Assembly (NCBI GenBank): GCA_028564925.1
Contig: CM053033.1
Span: 201,733,107-201,797,106 of the forward strand
Reading direction: 5' to 3'
Length of the DNA stretch: 64,000 nt
Origin: Lithobates sylvaticus
Lineage: Eukaryota > Chordata > Amphibia > Anura > Ranidae
Part shown: in pieces, positions 25,001-33,060 of the stretch
Layout of the letters: every line of letters begins with the position of its first letter
How positions within the stretch are numbered: position 1 is the stretch's first letter
Made by a program: the position numbers and the translations under genes
Notes under the pieces: generated by a model
Databases searched by the model: none
Told to the model about the DNA's origin: nothing
What the model saw: only the letters and a program-made list of their open reading frames with translations

Positions 25001-25233
25001 TTTAGTATACTGTTGGCATCTTGTCGTCATGTAAAAAAAAAAAAAAAATTGACCTTATATTTGTCTTCTAGTATGGAGGAGGCCAGCCGTGGAACCAGTA
25101 TTCGAGCCAAGGACAGGCCCAGAATCCTAGTCAAAGTCAAACACCAGGCCAAGGCCAGTGGAGCCAATATAATTACGGAAGTGGCAGCAGTGGTGGCTAT
25201 GACCAGTCTGGTCGATATGGAGGAACCCAATGA
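6060..25233 (+). CDS. HNRNPUL1: HNRNPUL1, 3' fourteen coding exons (5' part outside window)
   Basis: Nuclear RNA-binding protein of the hnRNP U family (also called E1B-AP5), known for roles in RNA processing, transcription and the DNA-damage response. Coding segments: 6060-6194, 9699-9843, 11231-11310, 12488-12627, 12744-12843, 14000-14112, 17785-18051, 18142-18264, 18558-18686, 18777-18945, 20550-20867, 23296-23486, 23573-24121 and 25072-25233. All introns are GT-AG and phases agree throughout, giving about 873 residues here. Order: linker with KRPFEE and EHRDDRR motifs, acidic stretch, SPRY domain, Walker A loop [10 protein letters not shown]-loop kinase-like domain, RGG region, then a Ser/Gly/Gln/Tyr-rich tail ending in TGA at 25231. 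HNRNPUL1 fits better than HNRNPU or HNRNPUL2 because of segments such as [11 protein letters not shown] and AGPPPEKKF. The human protein is about 856 residues in total, so this one is longer in the tail. The N-terminal SAP domain must lie upstream. Confidence 0.96.
6985..7281. mobile_element. TTAA-type element fragment in HNRNPUL1 intron
   Basis: Right end GGGTTTACAACCCCTTTAA matches the family at 17205-17648, including the CACCTGAATGCATTAAGG stretch. The left end is unclear. Bases 6195-6984 and 7282-8700 show no recognisable gene. Confidence 0.4.
8700..9400. repeat. unclassified interspersed repeat, possibly Penelope-derived
   Basis: Contains AGTGCAGCGCTACAAAT and, on the minus strand, a CTGATGAAATGCG segment. 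I associate such motifs with frog Penelope-type repeats, but no protein or defined end is visible. The rest of this intron up to 9698 is unremarkable. Confidence 0.25.
9699..9843 (+). CDS. HNRNPUL1: HNRNPUL1 coding exon: linker with KRPFEE / EHRDDRR
   Basis: Polypyrimidine acceptor ending ttttcag, donor GTGCGT. It encodes [17 protein letters not shown] and then [19 protein letters not shown], closely matching human [21 protein letters not shown]. It ends with two bases of an Arg/Ser codon completed at the next acceptor. Confidence 0.95.
9989..10094. repeat. compound microsatellite (GT)n(ATGT)n(AT)n
   Basis: Successive runs of GT, ATGT and AT dinucleotides in the intron after the 9699-9843 exon. 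It explains the Tyr/Ile and Val/Cys repeat frames. The downstream intron sequence to 10620 is A/T-rich with no feature. Confidence 0.95.
10623..10953. mobile_element. MITE with GGCCCCTTTCACAC termini, TTA duplication
   Basis: Ends GGCCCCTTTCACACGGG and GGCTGAAAGGGGCC are inverted, with TTA on both flanks (10620-10622, 10954-10956). This suits a PIF/Harbinger-type non-autonomous element. Internal GATC/GGATCCG-rich sequence resembles 45296-45698. Confidence 0.75.
11019..11090. repeat. (AT)n microsatellite
   Basis: About 36 AT units just upstream of the polypyrimidine tract of the 11231 exon. Confidence 0.95.
11231..11310 (+). CDS. HNRNPUL1: HNRNPUL1 coding exon: acidic stretch leading into SPRY
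   Basis: Encodes (S)[10 protein letters not shown] and the acidic run [18 protein letters not shown]; donor GTGAGT. The acceptor is a tandem gcagcag, so 11231 or 11234 could be used; the choice adds or removes one serine. Confidence 0.95.
11311..12487 (+). other. HNRNPUL1 intron, no gene seen
   Basis: Starts with unique sequence. A repeat beginning AAGGCTCCGTTCACATCTAG lies near 11471, and several A-rich tracts lie at 12035-12300. I see no supportable exon. Confidence 0.4.
12488..12627 (+). CDS. HNRNPUL1: HNRNPUL1 coding exon: start of SPRY domain
   Basis: Encodes [20 protein letters not shown] and then [20 protein letters not shown], the first strands of the SPRY domain, nearly identical to the human protein. 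Acceptor tttcag, donor GTAAGG after an AAG codon (phase 0). Confidence 0.97.
12744..12843 (+). CDS. HNRNPUL1: HNRNPUL1 coding exon: SPRY
   Basis: Encodes [20 protein letters not shown] then [11 protein letters not shown], matching human [31 protein letters not shown] in pattern. Donor GTATGA; one base of a Gly codon is carried to the next exon. Confidence 0.97.
13020..13895 (-). mobile_element. CR1-like LINE fragment, antisense in intron
   Basis: The minus strand encodes scattered reverse-transcriptase C-terminal motifs: [17 protein letters not shown], then [27 protein letters not shown] and [20 protein letters not shown]. These match the end of CR1/jockey-type ORF2. It is 5'-truncated and split over several frames by stops and frameshifts, so it is inactive. 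Confidence 0.85.
14000..14112 (+). CDS. HNRNPUL1: HNRNPUL1 coding exon: SPRY
   Basis: Encodes [20 protein letters not shown] and then [15 protein letters not shown]. Acceptor caacag after a long T tract, donor GTACGT. The open frame continues into the intron, so retention would add unrelated residues. Confidence 0.96.
14400..14759. mobile_element. MITE with GGCCCCTT termini
   Basis: Inverted ends GGCCCCTTGCCCACTGGGG and AGTGTGAAAGGGGCC, flanked by TTA and TAA. Internal GCGGCGCTT and GTAGCGCC repeats. Same family as 10623-10953. Bases 14763-15185 show nothing recognisable. Confidence 0.7.
15186..15912. mobile_element. TTAA-bounded non-autonomous element
   Basis: Left end TTAAAGTGGTTGTAAACTC; right end GAGTTTACTTCCTCTTTAA. 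TTAA at both edges suggests piggyBac-type insertion. No coding frame. Confidence 0.5.
16100..16930. mobile_element. TTAA-bounded piggyBac-like non-autonomous element
   Basis: Left TTAACCGCTTAATCCCCGG and right GCCGGTCAGCAAGCGGTTAA are inverted. It contains the common family core (reverse orientation) around 16190-16310, including CCAAAAGAAAGCTCTATTTG read on the minus strand. Confidence 0.75.
17205..17648. mobile_element. TTAA-bounded non-autonomous element
   Basis: Left TTAAAGGGGTTGTAAATTG and right end TAGTGTCACTTTAA. It contains CACCTAAATGCATCCTATGC and a GC-rich middle. It ends about 135 bp before the SPRY exon at 17785. Confidence 0.5.
17785..18051 (+). CDS. HNRNPUL1: HNRNPUL1 coding exon: C-terminal half of SPRY
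   Basis: 89 codons in phase 0. It encodes [20 protein letters not shown], then [20 protein letters not shown], then [19 protein letters not shown]. The core [17 protein letters not shown] is diagnostic of hnRNP U-family SPRY domains. Acceptor ctgcag, donor GTGAGC. Confidence 0.98.
18142..18264 (+). CDS. HNRNPUL1: HNRNPUL1 coding exon: Walker A of P-loop domain
   Basis: Encodes [20 protein letters not shown] and then [25 protein letters not shown] is a full Walker A loop (human has GLPAAGKTT), indicating the family's polynucleotide kinase-like NTP-binding fold. Acceptor tttatag, donor GTAATT. Confidence 0.98.
18558..18686 (+). CDS. HNRNPUL1: HNRNPUL1 coding exon: P-loop domain
   Basis: 43 codons in phase 0 encoding [20 protein letters not shown], then [20 protein letters not shown]; almost identical to the human protein. 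Acceptor ccccag, donor GTAAGA. Confidence 0.98.
18777..18945 (+). CDS. HNRNPUL1: HNRNPUL1 coding exon: P-loop domain
   Basis: Encodes [40 protein letters not shown] and [16 protein letters not shown]. This stretch separates HNRNPUL1 from HNRNPU and HNRNPUL2. Acceptor gttag, donor GTAATA. Confidence 0.98.
19264..19295 (+). ncRNA. weak hammerhead-like core in repeat
   Basis: CTGAGGA, a GGGG/CCCC hairpin, GAAAC and GTGGC follow in the order of a hammerhead core. A pairing stem I is not convincing and the cleavage triplet would be GGC, so it is probably a decayed or chance motif in an interspersed repeat. Confidence 0.2.
19368..19421. repeat. (TA)n microsatellite
   Basis: About 27 TA units in the HNRNPUL1 intron after the 18777-18945 exon. 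A second short AT run lies at 19641-19668. Confidence 0.95.
19471..19594. mobile_element. Tc1/mariner-like terminal fragment
   Basis: Reads ACAAAAATGTGAGGGGTGTA then CTCACTTTTGTGGGATACTG, a terminus I recognise from Tc1-like transposons shared by many fishes and frogs. Only one end is present, with no transposase. Bases 19600-20549 otherwise show no gene. Confidence 0.6.
20550..20867 (+). CDS. HNRNPUL1: HNRNPUL1 coding exon: end of P-loop domain and RGG region
   Basis: Begins [20 protein letters not shown], followed by [11 protein letters not shown] and a Gly/Arg-rich segment with many RG and RGG units and [15 protein letters not shown] boxes bind RNA and are arginine-methylated in this family. 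Acceptor tatcag, donor GTGAGT. Confidence 0.97.
21677..23220. mobile_element. TTAA-bounded piggyBac-like non-autonomous element with internal minisatellite
   Basis: Left TTAACCTCTTCGCGCCCCGC, right CAGTAAGCAAGTGGTTAA. It contains the family core at about 23020-23130 and a minisatellite at 22050-22360. It fills most of the intron between the RGG exon and the next; bases 20868-21676 are otherwise featureless. Confidence 0.75.
22050..22360. repeat. minisatellite of GTGCCATCTGTCATCA-type units
   Basis: About 15 irregular units of roughly 16-34 bp (CATCTGTCATCAGTGCC and variants). It gives repetitive Cys/His frames that are not genes. Confidence 0.8.
23296..23486 (+). CDS. HNRNPUL1: HNRNPUL1 coding exon: RGG to SYGQ transition
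   Basis: Encodes [18 protein letters not shown], then [19 protein letters not shown], ending in SSYGQ. The SQ-RW unit resembles SQNRWGNN of the human protein, which anchors the alignment. Acceptor ttgcag, donor GTATGT, phase 0 at the end. Confidence 0.9.
23573..24121 (+). CDS. HNRNPUL1: HNRNPUL1 coding exon: Ser/Gly/Gln/Tyr-rich low-complexity tail
   Basis: 183 codons made almost only of S, G, Q and Y in degenerate SYGQG-like repeats, followed by [20 protein letters not shown]. This resembles the prion-like domains of FUS, EWSR1 and TAF15 more than the proline-rich tail of human HNRNPUL1. The frame is kept across the whole exon and joins both neighbours. The acceptor is a tandem cagcag, so one Gln may be optional. 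Donor GTAAGT. Confidence 0.92.
24122..25071 (+). other. HNRNPUL1 last intron, no feature seen
   Basis: A/T-rich unique-looking sequence with short T and A tracts. No exon, element end or RNA gene could be supported. Confidence 0.5.
25072..25233 (+). CDS. HNRNPUL1: HNRNPUL1 last coding exon
   Basis: Encodes [18 protein letters not shown], then [20 protein letters not shown], and ends RYGGTQ followed by TGA. The terminal GGTQ-like end and the WNQY and QW motifs recall the human C-terminus (QQWNQYY, QGGTSTQ). Acceptor ttctag. Confidence 0.94.
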   Translation, partial: YGGGQPWNQYSSQGQAQNPSQSQTPGQGQWSQYNYGSGSSGGYDQSGRYGGTQ

Positions 25234-25950
25234 GATTCTCTAGCGTCCAGTCCCCAGGAATATGACACTCTGTTTTTGTCTTGCGCCAGGACTGAAAGAT
25301 CTTAAACCATGTTGGATTATTTCACAATCTTTGTTATCCAAACAAATACAGACACTTGTGCCGAGTCTGATATGGAATAATGGTTTGTTAGCACCAAGAC
25401 AAAGTACTATGTTAATGATTTTACTGTGTCTGAACAGGAATACATTCAGTGAATAGAATCCCTTTTAGCTAGTAACTGTCCATTTGAAAGTTGTTTCTCT
25501 GGAAAAAAAAAAAATCCCTTTCTGATGCTTGCATTCCATGCCATGTTAATGATGCAGCCAGCCACCTAACTGACTGCACATACTTCAGTTTTATTTTACC
25601 CTTTTCAGTCTGTTCTTTATGATTTTACTGTATGATAATCTGTTCTGGTCTGCATGGGTCTCTAATGCGATATCTGTATCATAGGCTCTAACTTTCATTT
25701 CTTTAATTCCCTCCATTCAAGACAAGTGACTTTGTTTTTTTTATTGTAGAATATTAATGTTTTATTGGATTTTCCGCTGTTTAAAAAAAAAAAGACATTT
25801 AAGATTTATTTGCGTAACCCAGAGGCTAAATAGGCCACAATGTTCCCTGTCTGAGTTTCATTGCACATTATTGTGTTAAAGGCATTTGTATTTTTTTTTT
25901 TTTTATTTGAAAAGGAGTGAATAATGAAGTTTAAAAAAAACAAAAAAAAA
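25234..25950 (+). other. HNRNPUL1: HNRNPUL1 3' untranslated region (end approximate)
   Basis: A/T-rich, non-repetitive sequence directly after the stop codon. I find no canonical AATAAA before the next transposon at 26007. Possible weak variants (AATAAT) lie near 25373 and 25919, the latter just before an A-rich stretch that would suit the transcript end. The end point is an estimate. Confidence 0.55.
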
Positions 25951-26006
25951 AGATGGTCCTCCTGTGTGTTTCTTCACTCTTGGCAAACTATTTCTTGTCA
26001 ATTATG

Positions 26007-26231
26007 TTAAAGTGGAAGTAAACCCCCCTATCGTTTTCAGCCAAGGAAGCTGCCATCTTTGCCTCTGTTTAATCTTCAACTGCCACAGTGCTGCACATGT
26101 GATCCGTTATGACACCAGCCATTGGATGGTTTGACTGTTTGGTTGAGAGCACAGCCAATGTGCAGTTAGCATTCATGGCATGCTAACTTTTTTTTTAGAC
26201 TGTTAAATCAATGGGTTTACTTCCGCTTTAA
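26007..26231. mobile_element. TTAA-bounded MITE
   Basis: Inverted ends TTAAAGTGGAAGTAAACC and GGTTTACTTCCGCTTTAA with TTAA at both edges; 225 bp. It lies just after the likely end of HNRNPUL1. Confidence 0.75.
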
Positions 26232-26280
26232 GTGCTCCAGCAGTTTGCATTGTTCAATTGCTAAAGGAGGTGTTCAAATT

Positions 26281-26532
26281 GGGGGGGTCGGCCGATATAA
26301 TTTTTTTCTGGACAGATACCGATTTTATGGCTGCCTTTCAGGCCGATATCAGGTGCCGATATTCTGTAGATTTAAACTTTATTTTTACGCTGACGTTTTT
26401 AATTTTTTTTATTTCTCTCACAAGGAATGTAAGCATCCCTTGTGACAGTAATAGGTACTCTTTATGGAGGGATCTGGAACCCCCCAAACCCCTCCTCCAG
26501 TACTTGAAAGTATTCAGAACGTCAAGATCTGC

Positions 26533-26566
<34 letters not shown>

Positions 26567-26756
26567 GGAGCCTTTAATCCTAAAGGCTGGTCGCTTGGGC
26601 CTCCCGGTGGGACGGGAGACCAGGGTGGAGGGGGGCGGAGACACATCCCCTCCCGCTGCCTAGCATCACTCTAGTACACCCCCTTGAAACAATATTGCTA
26701 AGTTTGTGACCGATACCGATGAATATCAGCCGCACCGATAATCGGACGACCCATAG
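26281..26756. mobile_element. non-autonomous hAT-like element, 8-bp TSD TTCAAATT
   Basis: Exact TTCAAATT at 26273-26280 and 26757-26764. The ends GGGGGGGTCGGCCGAT and ATCGGACGACCCATAG are inverted. The interior has repeated CCGATA motifs and a T tract (26536-26560). Confidence 0.75.
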
Positions 26757-26776
26757 TTCAAATTTAGCTTAAAATA

Positions 26777-26944
26777 CTGGGGAAGGGTTACTAAAACTGA
26801 TGCACACAGAACCTGGTGCAGCTCTGCATATTAACCAATCGGCTTCCAGATTTTATTGTCAAAGCTCAATTTGAACAAGCTACAGTTAAAAGCTGATTGG
26901 TTACTATGTGTAGCTGCATCAGTTTTAGTAAATCTCCCCCACTG
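26777..26944. mobile_element. palindromic MITE (TTACTAAAACTGATGCA ends)
   Basis: Two halves are inverted copies: GGTTACTAAAACTGATGCA against TGCATCAGTTTTAGTAAAT, and AACCAATCGGCTTCCAG against AAGCTGATTGGTTACTA. This is a hairpin element common in frogs. Bases 26945-27845 contain nothing I can name. Confidence 0.75.
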
Positions 26945-27845
26945 TCACCTTTTTTATGTGGGGCAAGGTGACAGTGTTTCGGGACAGGGAATCCTTTGAT
27001 CCCTATATTCTTGCTTTACCTGCACTTCTTCCTAGTTGGTGGGAAAGTCATTACATCAACCATGTGACAGTGCTTGAGCCTACTTATTTGGTTCCTAAGC
27101 CCTGGCACAATCACAAGGGAGTAGGCCACCTTCTTGATACCTAAAATGTGCTGGGTATTTTCTCCAGCTCTAGAGAAGCGAGAAGCGAGGAGCTATGAGC
27201 GAATGCAGGTAAGGCGAGTATATTGGGAATGCCCTTTCCACAGAAATATTGTCATCTTGGCTTGCCTGGGGTTTAGCGTTTCTCTACTTTACCCAAAAAT
27301 TCTAATTGGTTGGCTTTTATGCTAACCCCTAGATTTAGTCCCTAAATCACTGAACCAGAGCAGATATGTGGATTCAAAGTCTTGATTTGAGCACTCTTTT
27401 CCGGTCTGTGACACAAAACAGTGGTTATCAACTTTGTGAGGTCTGAAGGGCGTCAACTGTGGTCTTTGAAATTTCCAAGAGCTGAAGTTCAGTATACAGT
27501 ACTCTATATAATGCTAGGGAGGACTGAAGAAAATGGACATGTTGCAGATGACATCGAGAGACTGGGAGATGTTACAGGAGTTTTAGTAGAGATCATGGTT
27601 GTATTACCCCTTTACAAATCAGTGCTCCCACTAATAGACTTGCAGGGGTAAACAAGTATCAAAAAGCTGCAGGTTGGGTCCCCTATGGGTCTCAAGCTGT
27701 TGAAGTAAGAGGATCAGTAGGGCAACCAGCATTTTCAGAAGGTGCAATAATGGCAGCCACTGCATGTTTTTAGTACATGATACCATGAACCTGACTTGCC
27801 AAGTTTAAGTGTATCTATAGCCAAATGTTTTTGGATAGCGTAAGG

Positions 27846-28200
27846 CAGGGTTGTCAAACTCTGTTTCATTGCGGGCCGCATAAGCATTAGGCTCTGTTCA
27901 CACCTAGGCATGTTTGGGTGTTTTTCTGCTGTAAGCCTCAGCTCTAAAAAACACCCAACAAGACAAATTCATTAATTTCAATAGCCCATGTTCATATCTA
28001 AGTGTTCTGTTGCCTGAAGCAAAATGCCCGTCGCTAAAGAAAAAGTACAGGAGCTTCTTTTTTGACAGATTACAGGCATTTTCTGCTTTTTACATTGACC
28101 TGTACAAAATCGCGTGACTTTCTGCCTGAAAAACAATACGCTCAGTGGCGAATGCAGCCTTATGGTTGCTCTCAATGGGCACCTCCTGAACATGCGCAAG
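27846..28200. repeat. partial hAT-like end plus MITE remnant
   Basis: CAGGGTTGTCAAACTC followed by ATTGCGGGCCGCAT looks like the start of a hAT family. It is interrupted by GGCTCTGTTCACACCTAGG sequence seen in other MITEs. No second end or duplication was found. Confidence 0.35.
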
Positions 28201-28598
28201 AAGTAAAAAATTTACTCTGTTTATAAACAGTTGTTAATACAGAGATAAGCAAGCTAATTGGCCATTTCTTCACAGACCAGCAAGTATGACAGTATGCAGA
28301 CAAACTAGGATTCTCTAATTCCGAAAAACAAACCGCAAACACTCAGCGTTACCTTTGCTATAACCGGAGAATAATTGCATGCAACCAAATTGGATTGTGT
28401 GTGGGGAGCTGGTTAGACAAACCATTTGCATGTATATAGGAAAAAAAATGGAGCTAACTGGAAATGTCTAAACTATTATACCAGTGTACATGAGAGTATA
28501 ATCCCGGTGGTTAAAACAAATGGGTTAAACCAGTCACTGGCTAACAGACTGGAGCCGAGGCTGCCTTATCAGGAGTGTTATGAATCCTGAGCATTGTA

Positions 28599-28750
28599 AC
28601 AGAAGAAGGGACGGAGAGGCGCCAAGCCACCAAAGGGGGAAGCAGTTTAATAAAAAGAACATCAATACATTTTTATTGTGTATTGATGTTCTTTTTAATA
28701 AACTGTGCTACACTGTCGGTGGCTTGGTGACTCTCCTTCTCTTCCCTTTC
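28599..28750. repeat. compact inverted repeat (hairpin), ~150 bp
   Basis: Arms GTTTAATAAAAAGAACATCA and TGATGTTCTTTTTAATAAAC are near-perfect, extended by GCCAAGCCACC against GGTGGCTTGG and GGAGAGG against CTCTCC. The loop is about 10 bases. Bases 28751-29607 show no gene. Confidence 0.8.
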
Positions 28751-29615
28751 TCTAATTCTGAATTTGTTTATGCCACTAGTCCTGTGCTTGGATCAGGCTG
28801 CTCAGTAATCCTGGTTGTGGGCTTTCAGATTTCTTACCAGTCTGGTTACTTGGCACATGCATATTCATTCATGTAACCACATTTCTATTTTGCTTCTTTG
28901 AACTGTTGGCAGCAGGGTGATGGAGGCTATGACCTGATCCTTCTGTGTTACCATATGCAGACGACATTAGCCAAACTCTATAAACCATGAAAGTATGTTA
29001 ATCAAGGCCATCATCTTTCCCTTCACTTGTGTCGGGCTGATGGGTGCTACAACAACCCCTCTGCCATCCGAATCATGTCTCTAAAAATGGGATCTAGTTG
29101 AATGTATCTAGAGACTGTTTTATGTGCCAGAAGAGGTAAAACATTGCATATAGTTCACCAACCTTTGCTGTGCTCTATGACTGTAAGATAAAGCACCTGC
29201 AGACTGTTAAGCCAGCCTACTATTTACCATTACCACCTTTTTAAAGCCTAAGTATAGTGTATTAAAAAACACACATAGGGGACATTACCATCAGTATGAT
29301 GCATCCCTTGTGCTGTGGTCTCATGGTTTAGGTGAAAGTTTCCTTCTATGCCCCCTACTGCTGTAATCTTCCCATGTCTCAGGAGTTTATTGAAGTGAGT
29401 GAGCTGTGACAGGCACTCATCAAGAGTGCCTGACTGTACCCCCCTTTTCATCCAGCATCTCTATTCATAGAAGCCATAATACAATTTCTATGAGTGTGGG
29501 ACGGACAGATGATTGAAAGGGGTCCACCCCCTCCATTCATAAACCCTGTTTTAATTTATAGAAGTTCTAATTCAGCTTCTATGAATGCGTCACAAAAGGT
29601 GCTAAGACCTTAAGG

Positions 29616-29761
29616 CAGGGATCCTCAAACTACGGCCCTCCAGCTGTTGCAGAACTACACATCCCATGAGGCATTGTAAAACTGACATTCACAGACATGA
29701 CTAGGCATGATGGGAATTGTAGTTCCTGAACAATTGGAGGGCCGTAGTTTGAAGACCCCTG
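29616..29761. mobile_element. non-autonomous hAT element, 8-bp TSD CCTTAAGG
   Basis: Ends CAGGGATCCTCAAACTACGG and CCGTAGTTTGAAGACCCCTG are inverted, with exact CCTTAAGG at 29608-29615 and 29762-29769; 146 bp. A clean, probably young insertion. Confidence 0.9.
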
Positions 29762-30098
29762 CCTTAAGGTATGGATATATAAATATAAACAGCTCTTGCA
29801 GAATGTGACTATAAGTGCAAGTGAATTACATGACCATAATAGACAATATACAATGATAAACTAAACCATTGACAATCAAAGATAAACAGTAAAGTGCTAA
29901 GTGGTCAAAAAAAGTGCATAAATGCTCCAATAATATTGCTGGTGCTTCAAAAATATTGTTGGTGTTGTGTGCCACTCTCCCCTCTTGTGACCCCACTCAG
30001 CGAATAACATGGACCCACAGCTTTGCAGTCTGGGGTCAAAAGTGCTGAGATCAATAGGATCAGCTATGAGACAAATGGATTTCTCTGAAGCCTCTCAC

Positions 30099-32672
30099 CA
30101 GAGGCGGCTCTAGACTTTGTGAGGCCTTAGACATGAGGCCCCAGTCACTCCCATAATGGGAAAAATAATTCAAGGAACGAAAATTAACTGTATTAGGAGG
30201 GTACAGTATAGGGGAGTGGCCAGTACAGGGCGCAGGAGGGAACAGTACAGGGGGCAGGCTGTCAAAGAAAGAGAAGGAAGGAAAGAAAGAAAGAAAAGAT
30301 GGAAGGAAAGAAAAAGAGAAATAAGGAAAGAAAGACAAGATGGAAGGAAAGAAAGGAAGGAAATGTGGAAGGAAAGAAAGGAAAGGTGGATGGAAGGAAG
30401 GAAAGAAAGGAAGGAAAGGTGGACGGAAAGAAAGAAAGAGGAAGGAAAGAGAGAAGGAAGGAAAGAAAGAAAAGATGGAAAGAAAGAAAGGAAAGGTGGA
30501 AAGAAAGAAAGAGAGAAGAAAAGAAAGAGAAGGAAAGAAAGAAGGGTGGAAAGAAAGAAAGAGAAATAAGGAAAGAAAGACAAGATGGAAGGAAAGGTGT
30601 AAGGAAAGAAGGAAGGAAAGAAAGAGAGAAGGAAAGAGAAAGGAAGGAAAGGTGGGAGAGAAGAAAGAAAGAGAGAAACGAAGGAAAGGTGGCCGGAAAG
30701 AAAGATGGAGGGAAATATGGGAGGAAGGAAAGATGGAAGGAAAGAAAAAGAGAAAAGGAAAGAAAGGAAGGAAAGAAACAAACAAAAGAAAGAGATGGAA
30801 GGAAAGAAAGAGAAATAAGGAAAGAAAGACAAGATGGAAGGAAAGAAAGGAAGGATATGTGGAAGGAAAGAAAGGAAGGAAGGAAAGGTGGAAGGAAAGA
30901 GAGAAAGAAAGAGAGAAGGAAACAAAGAAAAGATGGAAGGAAAGGAAGAGGAAGAAAAGGTGGAAGGAAAGAAAGATGGTAGGAAAGAAAGAAAAATAAA
31001 GAAAGAAAAAGGAGGAAGGAAAGATAGAAAGTGAGAAGGAAAGAAAGGAAGAGAGAAGGAAAGGAAGGAAAGAGAGAAAGAAAAGATGGAAGGAAATAAA
31101 GGAAGGAAAGGTGGAAGGAAAGAAAGAAAGGAAAGAGAACGAAAGGAAAAATGGTAAGAAAGAAAGAGAGAGAGAAGGAAAGAAAAAGAAATGAAGGAAA
31201 GGTGAAAGGAAAGATGGTAGGTAAGAAAGAAAGAGAGAAGGAAAGATGGAAAGAAAGAAAGAAAAGATGGAAGAAAAGAAAAAAAAGATGGAAGAAAGGA
31301 AAGGTGTAAGGAAAGAAAGAAAGCGAAAATATGAAAGAAAGAAAGAAAGAAAGGGAAAGAAAGTGAAGGGAGGAAAGGTGGACGGAAAGAAAGGAAAGAT
31401 GGAAGGAAAGAAATGAAGGAAAGAGAGAAAGAAAGGAAAGATGGTAGGAAAGAAAGATGGAAGAAAAGAAAGAAAAGATGGAAAGAAAGAAAGGAAAGAT
31501 GGAAGGAAAGACAGACAAGATGGAAGGAAAGAAAGAGAGAAGAAAACAAAAGGAAGGAAAGAAAGAGAAAGAAAGGTGGTAGGAAAGAAAGAAAAGGAAA
31601 GAAAGAGATAAGGGAAGGAAGGAAAGAAAGAGAAAGGAAGGAAAGAAATAAAGAAAGGAAAGATGGTAGGAAAGAAAGAGAGAAGGAAAGAAAGAGAGAA
31701 TGAAAGAAAAAAGATGGAAAGAGAGAATAGATGGAAGGAAATAAATAAAGAGAAAGGAAGGAAAGGTAGAAGGAAAGAAAGAAAGAGAGAAGGAAAAAAA
31801 AGAAAGAGAAGGAAATAAAGAAAGAAAAGATGGAAGGAAAGAAAAAAAGAGAAAGGAAGGAAAGGTGGACGGAAAGAAAGAGAGAAAGGAAGGAAAGGTG
31901 GAAGGAAAGATGGAAAGAAAGAGAGAAGGAAAGAAAGAAAAGATGGAAGGAAAGAAAGGTAGAAGGAAAAAAATAAAGAAAGAGAAAGAAAGGAAGCAAA
32001 GGTGGAAGGAAAGAAAGAAGGAAAGAGAGAAAGAAAGAATAGATGAAAGAAAGAGGAAGGAGAGATGGAAAGAAAGAGAAAAAGGAAGGAAAGGTGGAAG
32101 GAAGGAAGGAAAGAAAGAAAGGAAAGATAGAAATCAAGGGGGATGGAGGAAGAAGGGAAGGAAGGGCATCCCCTACATCAGTGTACTCACTGGGAGGCAG
32201 GAGGGGCTGGATGGATGGATGGATCAGACTGCCCTTTTCCTCTTCTGTTTGTTGGGCTTCAGCATGAATCTTCCCGCCCACACATCAGCTTTTCTGAGGC
32301 AGAGCAGAGAACACTGCCGAGGAGAGTGGGTGGGGCAGACACAGGAGGAGAGGGCTGGAGGAGGAGGAGCAGAAGCAGCTCTCTCCTCTCCTGTGTGGCT
32401 GTGCGAGCAGCAGGGGGAGGGGGAGATCTGTCAGTGCAGGCTCTGCTGAGCGGCTCTCCCTGCCTGTGCTGTGATCCGGAGCTGTATGTGAGCTCCGATC
32501 ATAGTAACTTTCACTCGCAGCCTGTCTCTCCCTGTAGCAGGGAGAGGACACAGAACTATGCTGCTGGAAGAGGTGGCTCTCTAATTAGTTAAACTAGCTG
32601 GCCGTGGGAGGCCCTTAAGAGGGCGAGGCCTTAGGCCATCGCCTAATTTGCCTAATTAGAGAGCTGCCTCTG
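30099..32672. mobile_element. non-autonomous hAT-like element carrying a polypurine tract, TSD CCTCTCAC
   Basis: Ends CAGAGGCGGCTCTAGAC and GAGAGCTGCCTCTG are inverted, with exact CCTCTCAC at 30091-30098 and 32673-32680. Right-hand interior 32140-32640 is ordinary element sequence. The middle has been taken over by a GAAA/GGAA array. Confidence 0.85.
30260..32135. repeat. polypurine (GGAA/GAAA/GATGGAAGG) tract, ~1.9 kb
   Basis: The + strand is almost pure A and G, built from GGAAGGAAAGAAAGA-type units with dispersed GATGGAAGG and GGTGGAAGG. The very long Ser/Phe/Pro frame on the minus strand and Lys/Glu/Arg frames on the plus strand are by-products of the missing stop codons, not genes. Confidence 0.97.
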
Positions 32673-33060
32673 CCTCTCACAAAAGTTGTATTCAAAGGCG
32701 ATCAATTGTACTCCTATGCAAGAGACAGAGAAGGAACTGATAGTAAAGTACTGTTTGTATGAAAAAAAATGCTCTGGCTAGGCGCTACTTACAAAAAAAA
32801 AAAAAACGATTTAAACAGGCATCAGTACAGAGCTCCGGGTGTGCCGCTGGTCAGAGTTACGTCAAAGGTTACGAGATCCTAACTCGTAACTATTGATTAG
32901 TGCAAATTTTTGTGCATACAAACACCTACATTTTACATATTACATTTACATATTACCTACATTTTTGGTAAAATATGGAGAGAGGGCGTGGTTTGCCTTG
33001 AGAGAATATGGCTGCTTAACTCCCTAGCTCCGACAGACTGAAGCCAAATCTCAGCTTTCT

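Noticed and set aside
30060-32281. Very long Ser/Phe/Leu/Pro frames on the minus strand and Lys/Glu/Arg frames on the plus strand
   Set aside because: They follow directly from a polypurine strand, which lacks stop codons in several frames. No domain, start context or splicing supports them.
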